NCBI GenBank assembly: GCA_013407085.1
Contig: JACCGJ010011120.1
Span: 1 to 64,000, forward strand
Origin: Atriophallophorus winterbourni
Taxonomy: Eukaryota; Platyhelminthes; Trematoda; Plagiorchiida; Microphallidae
Direction of reading: 5' to 3'
Length of the DNA stretch: 64,000 nt
Below, in pieces: positions 35,950 through 45,547 of the stretch. The position numbers were made by a program, and so were the translations under genes. The first letter of the stretch is position 1; each line of letters begins with the position of its first letter. The notes under the pieces were generated by a model. The model worked only from the letters and a program-made list of their open reading frames with translations. It was not told the origin of the DNA and ran no database searches.

Positions 35950-36205
35950 GGATTCTGATCGTACTCATACTATTAGATGAGTGCGAACAGCACGAAACCT
36001 GTCCCAGTGTGCGTGTGTGTTATAGAAATGCATGCAAATGAGGATAATTTTAGGACCATGGGTTTAAACCCATCCTAATGTGTGCCGGTACATGTGATTG
36101 AACAGTTTGGTGGTGGTAGCCTAAAATATCAATCGGTTGTAGCCAATTCTAAACAGTACTGTTCCTACCTGATGAGTGTAAACACCACGGGTTACATTTT
36201 TATCT
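35950..36205 (+). repeat. R1 hammerhead repeat, tandem copies (degenerate)
   Basis: Plus-strand R1: GATGAGTGCGAACAGCACGA, ACCTGTCCC, AAATGCATGCAAATGAGG, TTTAAACCCAT, GATTGAACAGTTTGGTGGTG, then a second TACCTGATGAGTGTAAACAC. The two GATGA boxes are 195 bp apart. The first core has lost the CTG of CTGATGA; the second has lost the GAAAC box. Neither should cleave. Confidence 0.7.
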
Positions 36206-36404
36206 ATTTCGTCCTTGACAGTTTGATCTTTGAGAATATAATCATGAGCAATTCCATATACCAGCTACGAACTATAAGAGAATGTTTCCTAAATTCGCTC
36301 TGCACAATGTAGAACGTTCAGCGTTACGGTCGAAACACTTTCGAGCGCAAGCAAACAAAATGTTAGGAGATGACCCAAATTTTAAAGTTTAAACACAGAT
36401 TAGG

Positions 36405-36515
36405 CTAAAATATTCATTTGCATGCATTTCCATCACACACACACCCCACGACCGGTTTCGTGCTGTTTGCACTCATCAGGTAGGGACAGTAAGATCAGAT
36501 TACGCGTATTTAAAT
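36405..36515 (-). repeat. R1 hammerhead repeat, partial unit with perfect core
   Basis: TTCATTTGCATGCATTTCCA, CACACACACCCCACGACC, GGTTTCGTGCTGTTTGC, ACTCATCAGGTAGGGACAGT, AAGATCAG. Cut off after AAGATCAGATTACG. The ribozyme strand is minus, opposite to the copy at 35950-36205, so the two form an inverted pair. Confidence 0.8.
36444..36485 (-). ncRNA. Hammerhead ribozyme, R1 family (best copy)
   Basis: Minus strand, 5' to 3': CCCTAC (helix I), CTGATGA (core), GTGC-AAACA-GCAC (helix II, 4 bp), GAAA (core), C-CG-G (helix III minimal: A-U and C-G pairs over a CG dinucleotide), UC (cleavage after GUC), GTGGGG (helix I partner). Helix I pairs six positions with one G-U wobble. Every invariant base of the hammerhead is present. 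Helix II resembles the GUCC-CAAAUA-GGAC helix of the schistosome satellite ribozyme in layout. A computation of folding and a cleavage test would settle activity. Confidence 0.78.
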
Positions 36516-36519
36516 ACCC

Positions 36520-37245
36520 AAATCTTTTCTAAAGTGCGGCAAAAGCTTCAAGTTGACGGACTGTGTCTATATTGGAAAGGGGTCAACACCTGGTTTCAAT
36601 CTCGAGGCCTCTCATATAACTTTGGCATGTGAACATTTACCAGGCGCTCTTTCTTTTGTAGGGACTGGAGTAGACCGCACAGTCACTACAAAAGTATGAG
36701 CATCCTCTGTCGACCAGCAATTCGGTACCAGAGTAAAAATAATTTGGAACCTTAAACTTCATAGCGAAGTAATCTCAATCCAGTGACAAAAATGTGCTGG
36801 ATTTGCAATCGATCAATGCTTGGTTTAGCTTTGTTCAATGAACCAGTTCAGTTAGTGTGAACAGAATAAGCGTGGACACATCTTAATTTTACTCTCCTGT
36901 AAGTGGAACAACAGGCAGTGTCCATGGAATTTCCGCAAAACAGAGAGTGATTTATAGTTCCTTATTATATTTAATATTTACCTACAGCGAGAGACACAGA
37001 TATTTAAATCTCATTTGGGAAAGATTCCATTTATCTAGTTCATTTTAATCAGAAAGAACATGAAAATTTGGAAATGAGTCATTTACCTTGTAAGGAATCA
37101 CACATTGGGTGTTTTGCAACTAAACTAATAAAACTGTGACCACTGACGATTGTGATTTCACATTTGCGGAACATCTAACTTTTTTCAACGCTTCATATTT
37201 AATTTAATTATTGTATGACACTTTATTTGGATCAGAATCAAAAAT
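36520..37245. other. No gene recognised
   Basis: AT-rich; no supported frame or repeat. Confidence 0.45.
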
Positions 37246-37249
37246 CAAA

Positions 37250-38870
37250 ATTGTATGGTTAAAAAAGCATGTACCATTGGATGACACCTATAAAAATACA
37301 GAGAATGTAATCAAGATTCTATTGTGGGGTTTGCTTTGTGTGGGTTCATATGGGGTCATTATACACGGCCGATTGTGAAGTGCTCTTTGATATATAAGCA
37401 TCGAGTTTCGATTTGAATACACAGATCACGGTAACGTTCACAATTCCGTGTGGTAGTGAATACCACAGAAGGCGCACAAAGAAGAAATGACGTCTGCAAT
37501 CGAGTGTTGAGTGCGGTCTAACCAGTCAACTTGAATGACTTTGTGTATACTTCAGGAACGGACTTTTATCAAATCGCTGAGAGGATGATATTCCATCCGC
37601 CCAAATATTCTCCTCAACCTTGCGAAGATACCGCTTGTTCTGTTGAAGACTTTCCGTCAGTGACTATTCGTGTTTAGGTTTTTAGTAATCCAGATAACGA
37701 GATACTTCTCAGCGCTGGTCCAAGTCAAGTTTTCATGACCAAGGTTATATGTATGCTCATATTGTCGTCCAACTTGAAACATTTTACATTTACGTATGTT
37801 GAAAGGCATCTGATTTATTTGATAAAAGTGATACAGGGCATCCAAATCCTCTTGCAGCATCAAACAATCGTCAATGGATCGGATTTGCTTCCATATTTTT
37901 ATATCATCAGCAAAAAGAGCCATCTTGCATCATACTACTTGTGCAATATTATTTATGTATAACAAGAAAAGAATAGGCCCGAGCACTGAACCTTGAGGGA
38001 CGCCGCTGTTGACATTGATATTTTTTAATAGAACGCCGTTGATGCGGACTCCCACATGCCGATCGAATAGATAATCCGTTATCCGCGATAATCCGTTTTC
38101 TGTTATCTCATATTGCACTAGCTTTATCAGAAGCAGTCTGTGGGGTGACCATTTCAAATGCCTTTGATACATCAATAGAGCAGGCATTAACGGAGTATCC
38201 TAGGTCAAGGGACGTTGTTCAATCGTCCAGCGTGATGAGTAAATTTGACAGACAATATCTGTGAAACCCGTGTTGCGCTGCTGATAATATTCCTTTAGTT
38301 TCAAGGTGACCCAAGATACACTCAGGATGCGCTCCATAATTGTCGAAATGCAGGGAAGCAACATAACAGGTGTGTAATTTCCTATGTCGGAACGACAGAC
38401 ACCATTGTAAATTGGTGTTATCACGCCAGCTTTCCAGGCTGACGGTACGCAAATGTCTCGAAAACTCCGGATGAAAATCACGCAAGACAGTATGAAAGCT
38501 GTCTATAACATGCACGAAGAATCGCAGGGGTAATGCTAACCCACCCGGGGATTTCTTCGTATTTAGTCACCGTAGGTGTAGTTTCACGACGACTTGGTCC
38601 ATTATTGGTTGACTTAGAGGTTCTACTAATTTTGATAAAGCATGAAGCATTTCTTGCTGTTTCGCGCAGTAAACTTTTGAGTAAGAGCTCGCAAGAGCAT
38701 CCGCTGTCTCTTGAACTGTAGCAGCCCTTCCTTGTTCTGTCATGAGCGGAAAACCCCCGGGTTTCACGTTGGTTCTTTCATTCACAATTTTGTAGAGTAT
38801 TTTCAGATTATATTCCATTCTTTCCACCATGCGTTGCTGGTACGTCTCAACGGTCCAACATTAAACACGT
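37250..38870 (-). pseudogene. CR1-like LINE (family C), decayed reverse transcriptase
   Basis: Minus-strand fragments in order: MVERMEYNLKILYKIVNERT and ALASSYSKVYCAKQQEML (38830-38567), AWKAGVITPIYNGVCRSDIG, AAQHGFHRYCLSNLLITLDD, DYLFDRHVGVRINGVLLKN, SGVPQGSVLGPILFLLYINN and ALFADDIKIWKQIRSIDDC (37923-37657), then the C-terminal part. FADD is preserved, but the frames are broken at many points and the copy lacks the endonuclease. The 3' UTR shares sequence with the plus-strand fragment at 28235-28670. Confidence 0.85.
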
Positions 38871-38874
38871 TCCT

Positions 38875-39435
38875 TCTTGCATGGCACGCACCTTAATCGA
38901 TTGTGTCTCGCATCATGTCTGAGGTCAACCTGTCAAACGCTTATCGGGTTCACTCATGAATCCCACAACACAATATATGTCACAAGCGTTTATTACGCAC
39001 AAGACAAATAACAAAAACACATGCTTATCTTAAACAATCACAACATTGATCCTCAAGATGTCTGTCCCGGTTGTCACTACGATCTAATGTGCCATTCGAT
39101 TTCGTGCCAACCGGTACACTTCAAGCCCTCGCCACACATGGCTCGTTTGACTGACATTGACGAATATCATGTAGTTCGATTGCTATCCATCTTCTAATAC
39201 TTCCGAAGATGTTGTCGCTCAAACCGTTCGAATGCAATCATTACGAAACCCGGAATATTACACGTTCAAAATGGTCGTCATCGATCTTTTCGGCGCTTCT
39301 TGCTCCTATGTTTTGCCGGAGGGTCGATTTCTACCTATCTTTGAAAGCTCGTGATTAGCACTCATCCCCGTATGCACTTTGTACTATGCTCAAACTGGTA
39401 AGCCACTTTATCTTAAGATTTGGCATGCACATGTG
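38875..39435. other. No gene recognised
   Basis: Slightly higher GC than the surroundings. No open frame or repeat could be assigned. Confidence 0.4.
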
Positions 39436-39439
39436 CCAT

Positions 39440-39670
39440 AGGGTTTTGGGGATGAGTCAATAATACGCATTTGCTTGCATATTCACCACAAAACAACGAC
39501 CGCCATCATGCGTTTTGCCCATATCAGGTAGAGACAGTACAATCAGGATCCGCGTGTTTTGAAACTGTGGAGAAACGGTAAACAAGGATTGAACTTGTAC
39601 TTCTCTCGGATAAGGCTAGCACGACCAAGCTGTTCAAGCACATGTGCCCGCACACACGTAGGTGGGGTTA
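39440..39670 (-). repeat. R1 hammerhead repeat, degenerate unit
   Basis: ATACGCATTTGCTTGCATAT, CGACCGCCATCATGCG, ATATCAGGTAGAGACAGTAC, GAAACTGTGGAGAAACGGTA, AACAAGGATTGAACTTGTAC, CACGACCAAGCTGTTCAAGC, GTAGGTGGGGTTA. The order is that of R1, but the hammerhead core at about 39490-39530 is scrambled. Confidence 0.7.
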
Positions 39671-39674
39671 TTAT

Positions 39675-40390
39675 AAGGTAGAGTGATTATTTGTTGAGTT
39701 GTAGAAGAAAACAGAAGACGCTCGTTACTCGAGCTTGCCGTCCGCGAATAATAACGAAATATTTATAAATGCATTAATATTTCTACGATTGCGTTCACCG
39801 TGTATCGCGAGATGTATAACAGGAAATCTAGGCTATGTTTAATTGAAAACTGAAAGATTGATTACCTTTTCGATAATTCGCTTGAAGCGTGATGTGTTTG
39901 TTACCTGCTGATCCACTTACGGTTAAAAAGCACAAATGAATAAGTTAGATTGACATGCTTCACATATTCGATTCCGGCTTTACACTATGCGATTGTCCGT
40001 TAATCAACCTGAAGCAATAAGAAGAGAGATCCAAAGTTTTGGATGTTTCATATCTGGACTCATGTTTCGTGAATCATTGCATGCGAAATGAAAAGCATCA
40101 GCAAAATAGTCCACGCATCTTTCAAGAATAATTATGTGTCAGTGAGACCATTGAGGGTTGTCAAACTTTCTTGGATCGAAAATATGATACTGGTTTACAT
40201 TCGATCAACAAGTGATGTGATGAGGAGCAAATAATCAAACTGAAATTATCAACGACTTGAACCGCCGTCCGCTATTAATGCGAACATAGTATAACATTCA
40301 CTGTTTGACCCTTTTCAAGCCTGCCCTTATTTTCAATATTTCATGAGGTCTATCAGATAAGCTGTAAGTCTAAACACGGTAGGTTAAACC
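39675..40390. other. No gene recognised
   Basis: AT-rich sequence without supported frames or recognised repeats. Confidence 0.45.
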
Positions 40391-40394
40391 GCCA

Positions 40395-40480
40395 TTTTTT
40401 GTTTCTCATATCTGTCTAAGTCTGGATAACTTGACACTATATTAGCCCGCACGCAATCTTCGACTGTTCGGCTCAAAAAC
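40395..40480 (-). repeat. Family S repeat, degenerate fragment
   Basis: TTTCTCATATCTGTCTAAGT, TGGATAACTTGACACTATAT and CTTCGACTGTTCGGCTC resemble the minus-strand family S copies at 55796-56030 and 63251-63470 with many substitutions. Confidence 0.5.
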
Positions 40481-40684
40481 TGGATTATGACTTGTGACTT
40501 GATTCATGACCGATGTCAATGTGCACATCAGTCATTCAACGTCAGCTGTGCCTATCTAGAATTCAGGTTAACAGTGATCAGTGAAACACATTACCGAGGT
40601 GTTGTAGTGTAAACATTTATCGACTGTTTAGGGTGATGAATTATTGGTCGAATCGGACGTGCATCAAGCAAACGCAAAACATGT

Positions 40685-41095
40685 GAATCGATAAACTTGT
40701 ATTATTCGGGGATGTGAGCAACACAACACTTTGGTCATTCATAAGCGTCTTGAGTGCTTGACGACGAATCACTATGTGATTCTGTGTTTGAACATCGTGG
40801 TTCGTTGTACGAACCCTATGCAAAAGTGGCATTCAAATATAATTTTGTTTACCACTTATCCACTGTTCAATGGCTCAATGAACCTAATTTTACTGTATCC
40901 ACCTGATAACGCAAACAGCCAGAAACCGGTAGTGAAGTGTAATTTCGGGGATGTCAGCAACACATCACTGTTTTTTACTCATTATATTTTGGTGCTCATA
41001 TCCCCATCTTGTGCGCATCAAAATATATTGATCGTTTATAAGCGCCTTGAGTGGTTGACAAGAATCACTTAGTGATATACAAGTATACCTTTTGT
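40685..41095 (+). repeat. R2 hammerhead repeat, tandem copies
   Basis: Plus strand: GGGGATGTGAGCAACACAAC, TGAGTGCTTGACGACGAATC, GTGGTTCGTTGTACGAACCC, TACCACTTATCCACTGTTCA, hammerhead block, TAATTTCGGGGATGTCAGCA, then again GCGCCTTGAGTGGTTGACAA. The repeat of the TTGAGTG block shows more than one unit. Confidence 0.75.
40899..40935 (+). ncRNA. Hammerhead ribozyme motif, R2 family (core mutated)
   Basis: CCAC, CTGATAA, CGCAAACAGCCA, GAAA, CCGG, TA, GTGA. G8 is A and one G of helix II is deleted, so it should be inactive. Confidence 0.5.
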
Positions 41096-41099
41096 AATT

Positions 41100-41845
41100 T
41101 ACTCGTTCCATTCGCTACAACGGATATGTAACATCATTCAGGATACGCAACATGGTTAACTTTGTGTTGACTACAGTTGATCTGCTTAACTGAATGAATT
41201 TCAACCAACCCCTCGCCAGACTACTTCACAAAAACACACATGACATTCTCGGTTTAATGATCCATTTAAAGTTCATTAGGAATTCTCGGTTGTTTCGGGA
41301 GCGAACAGTTGGTTATCAGTCAAATACCACAGCAATAAACAGTACTAAATAAGTGGAGATAAGTTGTAAAAATATCATAATTGCATTGAGGGTATCGGTG
41401 GGAACTGGTTAACGTAAAATAAACAACTTTCATTATGTGAAACGAGATAAAAGGTTAAATTGAAACGCAGAGCATTGACACGAAGCTGTAGTTTTCATTA
41501 TGTGTGCAATCGCTAAGGAGCGTGGGATGCGAACAAAATCAAGTTCCAGACTGATGTAGTTTTCATGTAAACCGGTAGACATCGTGAACTATTCCGACGG
41601 ACGAAGATTCCCCAGCGGAAAATATCACATAAAAAGAGTTCACAGGAATTCTCTGACAAAGTTGACACTCCCATGGCAGAAATGTTTCTGTAGATTAAAG
41701 ATTTGTGGTTAAAAAATTTAGCTTTACTAAAACAACAGGGTCAAAATATAGGTACACAATTATATAGTATATATAGTATTAATCGGTCCTCAAAACTGGG
41801 CAAAGGCAGAAAAATAGTTTGTAAATATGTGGGGGGAAATATCAA
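41100..41845. other. No gene recognised
   Basis: AT-rich; a short TATAG-rich tract at about 41760-41780. No supported frame. Confidence 0.45.
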
Positions 41846-41849
41846 GGTT

Positions 41850-42445
41850 GATGGCCTCATTCGGTCGATGTCGGCTATGGATGTACATCACAATCGCATG
41901 AATTTTCGTGTTCTACAGCGTTTTGAATGACTAAATAGTCCGATTCGGGAGGAACAATCTCTCCCGCAGCGCTTGCAACGATAGGCAGAACTCGGTCGTT
42001 GGGCATCAGTTGCACACCGGTGGCGTAATCTGCGCGCAACAGCCAAGAGCTGTATCTGCTTCTTTCCAGATTGCAGACGACGCTTTACACAATGCCTCCA
42101 ATGGGAGCGGTCAAGAGCAAGTTCTTCCAAACTCGCGGGGTCAATGCCAACATCTTTCGTATCTCTTTTGCAAACGTCTTTGTACCGCAAGTGCGGTCTG
42201 CCTAATGGTCCACTTCCTAATTGCAACTCACTATAGAGTAGATCTTTCGGAATACGATCATTTTCCATTCTGTATACATGACCAAGCCACCGCAGGCGGC
42301 GTTGTCGCAATATGGTGAACATGTTCTGTAGACCAGGTTTTGAAAGCACTTCAGCATTAGTCACTCTGTCCATCCACATTATGTTCAAGATACGACGGAT
42401 GCTTCGCAGATGGAAAGCATTCAGCTTCCGTTCGTAAATATCAAG
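41850..42445 (-). mobile_element. 3' portion of zinc-finger-ended LINE (best frame)
   Basis: The minus-strand element runs from the 3' signature (GGCCTCATTCGGTCGATGTC) to a truncated 5' end near 42445. Its C-terminal coding part is uninterrupted (see the open frame 41888-42475), making it the best copy of this element in the window. Confidence 0.85.
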
Positions 42446-42475
42446 GTTAGCACGCATATAATCGTCAAGTTTCAA
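41888..42475 (-). pseudogene. Zinc-finger-ended LINE: C-terminal domain
   Basis: An open 195-codon frame. Residues about 14-60 (ERKLNAFHLRSIRRILNIMW, RVTNAEVLSKPGLQNMF) and 60-110 (RQRRLRWLGHVYRMENDRIP, GRPHLRYKDVCKRDTKDVGI) form the conserved region seen after the reverse transcriptase in many non-LTR elements. A basic region (HWRHCVKRRLQ) leads to a C-terminal finger YRCKRCGRDCSSRIGLFSHS with C-x2-C-x12-H-x3-C spacing. Such fingers are thought to bind element RNA or target DNA. Endonuclease and polymerase are absent. I cannot name the clade from this part alone. Confidence 0.75.
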
Positions 42476-42574
42476 TATGAGCTTTGCTTAACTAGCGAAG
42501 TTTAACAAATTTGTAATTAGGGAATTACAACAAAACAAAAACACATAAGGCAAAATTCAGTTATCCAGAGGGGG

Positions 42575-42820
42575 TATGGTATGGTATGAAAGCACAAGCC
42601 TGATCCAGGCAAAGTGCCGCACAGTCAGAGACTGCACGTGGGCGATGTTACTGTCTGATTGCCCAGGCCTAGACAGATATTAGAAATAGAGAATAAAGAT
42701 TGCAGTGAGACTCCGGCGTGTTTCAGCATGCAGCTCACTACCCGTGGACAATCAATTTAGCACGGTGTTAGCTGCAAAGCACAGTACTGTACGATTGCAT
42801 ATCCGTGCACAGGGGGTGGG
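42575..42820 (+). repeat. Family S repeat
   Basis: About 245 bp: GGTATGAAAGCACAAGCC, TGATCCAGGCAAAGTGCCGC, ACAGTCAGAGACTGCACG, GCCCAGGCCTAGACAGATAT, GCAGTGAGACTCCGGCGTG, TTTCAGCATGCAGCTCACTA, GTGTTAGCTGCAAAGCACAG, TACTGTACGATTGCATATCC. Five more copies exist in the window. No tRNA-like A and B boxes, so it is not an obvious tRNA-derived SINE. Confidence 0.75.
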
Positions 42821-42894
42821 AAACAGTAGTAAGGAATTTATATGCACGGATGAGATCGCCTCGCATTCTCCTTTGCGAAAACATCCTCATGTTC

Positions 42895-42949
42895 AGCAAG
42901 TCTGACGAAGCTTCTGTGTGCAGAAGTGAAACGTTACCAAAAACTTGCT
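42895..42949 (+). ncRNA. Hammerhead-like ribozyme of the Penelope type
   Basis: AGCAAG-T, CTGACGA, A, GCTTCTG-TGTG-CAGAAGT, GAAA, CGTT, ACCAAAAA, CTTGCT. Core boxes are intact. AGCAAG and CTTGCT are perfectly complementary and would close helix I outside an internal loop, a structure known in natural hammerheads whose loops interact. The block matches 15149-15192 in the PLE. It lies 75 bp after a family S repeat. Helix III is minimal (one A-U over CG), which limits certainty. Confidence 0.55.
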
Positions 42950-42954
42950 ATAAC

Positions 42955-44250
42955 CGATTCATTGCAAACTTTATTTTCATCCTCATGTTCAATTATCTGG
43001 TGATTAACGTGGTTTATTTCGGAAAACGTCGATAAATGGTCCAGAGGTCTGTAGGTGAAGAGACTAGGCCAGTCAGCGACAGATTCCGTTCTTCGTAAAA
43101 CGAATTCGTTTACTCAGAATTTCTGAGTAACTATGTAGAAATTGCTTGAAACCAGAAAGCTGCTGGAAACGTCAATCTTCAGTGGATATTAGAAACTTTT
43201 TGAAAGCACACTGAACCAGATAAAGCTAGTTGTTCCCGTAGTGCTTACTCCTTCCAAACATAGAAGTCACGACCATGTCCTATATGGCCGAAGATAGGAA
43301 AGCTGGACAAAGGTTAAATGCATCAATCACGGCCAGATAAGCCTGGTACAGATAAATGTAATGTTTAATCATGTGTTTGCACAATGCAACACCATGTCGT
43401 ACAGGTCACCAAAAATAACGATAGTTGCTTTCCACGGTTTGGGTTGATGTGACAGAAGAAGCAAGCAGGAATGAAAATGTAAAAATAAGACTACAATTTA
43501 AAATCTACAAAAACTAGAGAGCATGTCTAAGTGGCCCAATTAAACACGGACAGGAACGCATTTTGGTTTCACCCGTTTCGGAATGGAAAAGGAAACCTTA
43601 ACGTTTGCGTATTTGTAATAAATTCCTCGCCAACCTCGTAGAGAATTTTTCGTTTGCATGGTTACATGCACCGTATCAGATTATTTTATGATTTCATTCA
43701 AACGAGGCAGTGATGAAAGCATGCAGTTCCAGCCATCTCTATGAAAACTAAACTTTGCAAAACATTGGTTGTGTACCTTCGCTGCACTTGCACTCCAAAA
43801 CTTTAATATTTTCCGCCACATCGCGAAACACATGAAAATAAACGTTTTTAGGCCAACAACAATGTTACGATTATTCTGAGAGATTTGCTGTGAAAAGCAA
43901 TCGACGGAAGTACCGCTGTCCTGGGATCTGATATAATCACAGCCCACGATTGCATGTTGAAGTTTGTGTCGTTTGTCCGTCTGCGCAAAAGCAATCTGAA
44001 CGCAAGCAACATCGCCCAGACAAGTGGTGTGTTTCATAGTGCTACATTGTTTGGTTTCATAATTTTACACACAAGAACTTAAGTGCAAGGCGACCCGAGA
44101 TACGTTACGGAAGGTTCCCATAGTCAAAATTCGATACAGTTAGACAGATCGATGCAACATCGACTCACTTCAAATCCGTCAAGAACTAGATTTGAAAGCA
44201 GTGTAGAACATATAATAGAGCAGAAACACGACTGAGAATTCACGCAGGCT
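42955..44250. other. No gene recognised
   Basis: No supported frame. A 118-codon minus-strand frame at 43681-44037 has no recognisable motif. Confidence 0.4.
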
Positions 44251-44310
44251 GCAAAGCAAGGTTGTCACAGCCGGGGGTGGTGGTGGGGATGAGCTCCCGC
44301 TACCTACAAA

Positions 44311-44583
44311 ATGCGTGCGTCTCAAATAACCTCTGACAACCGAAGCCCAACTCCTGGCCTGCTCGTGGCGGAACTGCTTCTACTGACAGGAGAAGGGGCG
44401 AAGGCGGGTGACTGGCGCCTCAAAACCAGTTCGCTTCGGATAGATGGAGCTCGTCAGCCTGGGAGGGCATTCCATCTAGGGGATGGAAACCCTGACTCCA
44501 AACCTCCGCTTCCTGCGGATTACGCAATCACAATACTCCGCCGAGGACGGTCCCAAGCACGTCTGCAAAAGGAGGAGGGTTAG
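44311..44583 (+). CDS. Open frame in the RTE 5' leader (possible ORF1-like)
   Basis: 90 codons, open in this copy (LLVAELLLLTGEGAKAGDWR, RQPGRAFHLGDGNPDSK). RTE elements usually have no or a very short ORF1; no domain is visible here. The same leader in the two short elements is frameshifted relative to this frame, so coding function is doubtful and the leader may simply be a GC-rich structured 5' UTR. Confidence 0.25.
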   Translation: MRASQITSDNRSPTPGLLVAELLLLTGEGAKAGDWRLKTSSLRIDGARQPGRAFHLGDGNPDSKPPLPADYAITILRRGRSQARLQKEEG

Positions 44584-44671
44584 ACGCGGGGTCAGCAACC
44601 CCACTCTGTAAAAACCTCAAACCGCTACTGAAACCAAAGCAACATGTCATACCAAAGTAAGATCTCCATGC

Positions 44672-45504
44672 TTGAATCGAGAAGAAACCTCATCTGAGGT
44701 AAAAATGAAGCAGACTGGTGAAAGCCCACCGGAAGCCAGTCAGCAGATGAATCTTCTGTCGATGAAAGCAACAACAAAGATTGCCACATGGAACGTCCGT
44801 ACGATGTATGAGACCGGAAAGGCTGCACAGGTCAGAACACACCTGAACATCATCTGATGGTGTTACTGCCAATCAAATCGATCACCTATCGATTTCACGA
44901 AAATGGCGACAGTCTCCTTGATGCACGTGCGATGCGAGGTGCGGATGTTGCTTCAGACCACTACCTTCTAACGGCCAAAATTAAAATCAAGTTGAGAGCT
45001 TTCTGCGAAACCGGCAGTCGGCCTAGTGTAAAGTATCACACGCAGAAACTAAGGGAAGAGCGTACAAGAGAGATTTTCTCAATCTCACTGAAAAACAGAT
45101 TCGAATCGCTCAACAACTTAACCCCTGAACTCCCAATAAATGAACACTGGACCGCTCTAAAAGACTGTCGGCAAGACACTTATAAGCACGTAATTGGCAG
45201 ACGGGTAAACAAAGACAAAGAGTGGATCTCGAGTGAGACCTGGACACTGATCAACTCGAGAAGGCAGCTGAAACAACAGATCCTCCGGTGTAAGGACACC
45301 AAGCAGAAAAACCAAATGATCGAACAATACGGCTCCTCAAATAAAGTGCGAGAAGTGCCAGAAGTGGCAAGAGGCGGTTCTATGAAATGCTGGCAACGGA
45401 GGCGGAAAATGCAGCAGAAAAGAGAGACCTCAACACCGTCTACAACATTACCAGAACCCTATCAGAAAAAAAATACCTTACGGCAAAATAGTAAAGGACG
45501 GTGA
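44672..45504 (+). pseudogene. RTE endonuclease region, internally deleted
   Basis: The first frame ends MKATTKIATWNVRTMYETGK, AAQVRTHLNII, stop. IATWNVRTMYETGK is the first strand of the APE-type endonuclease of RTE elements. A second frame from 44857 resumes at the domain end: LLDARAMRGADVASDHYLL, where ASDH is the last catalytic motif. The catalytic Glu and the central part are missing. The linker to the polymerase follows (REERTREIFSISLKNRFESL, QDTYKHVIGRRVNKDKEWIS) and ends in a frameshift near 45460. Confidence 0.8.
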
Positions 45505-45547
45505 AGGTAACGTTAGCATTCAGGAATCGGCGCGAAGAAAGCGATGG

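Noticed and set aside
42575..42820. Family S as a tRNA-derived SINE
   Set aside because: I could not find A-box and B-box promoter sequences at the right spacing, and no tRNA cloverleaf is visible.
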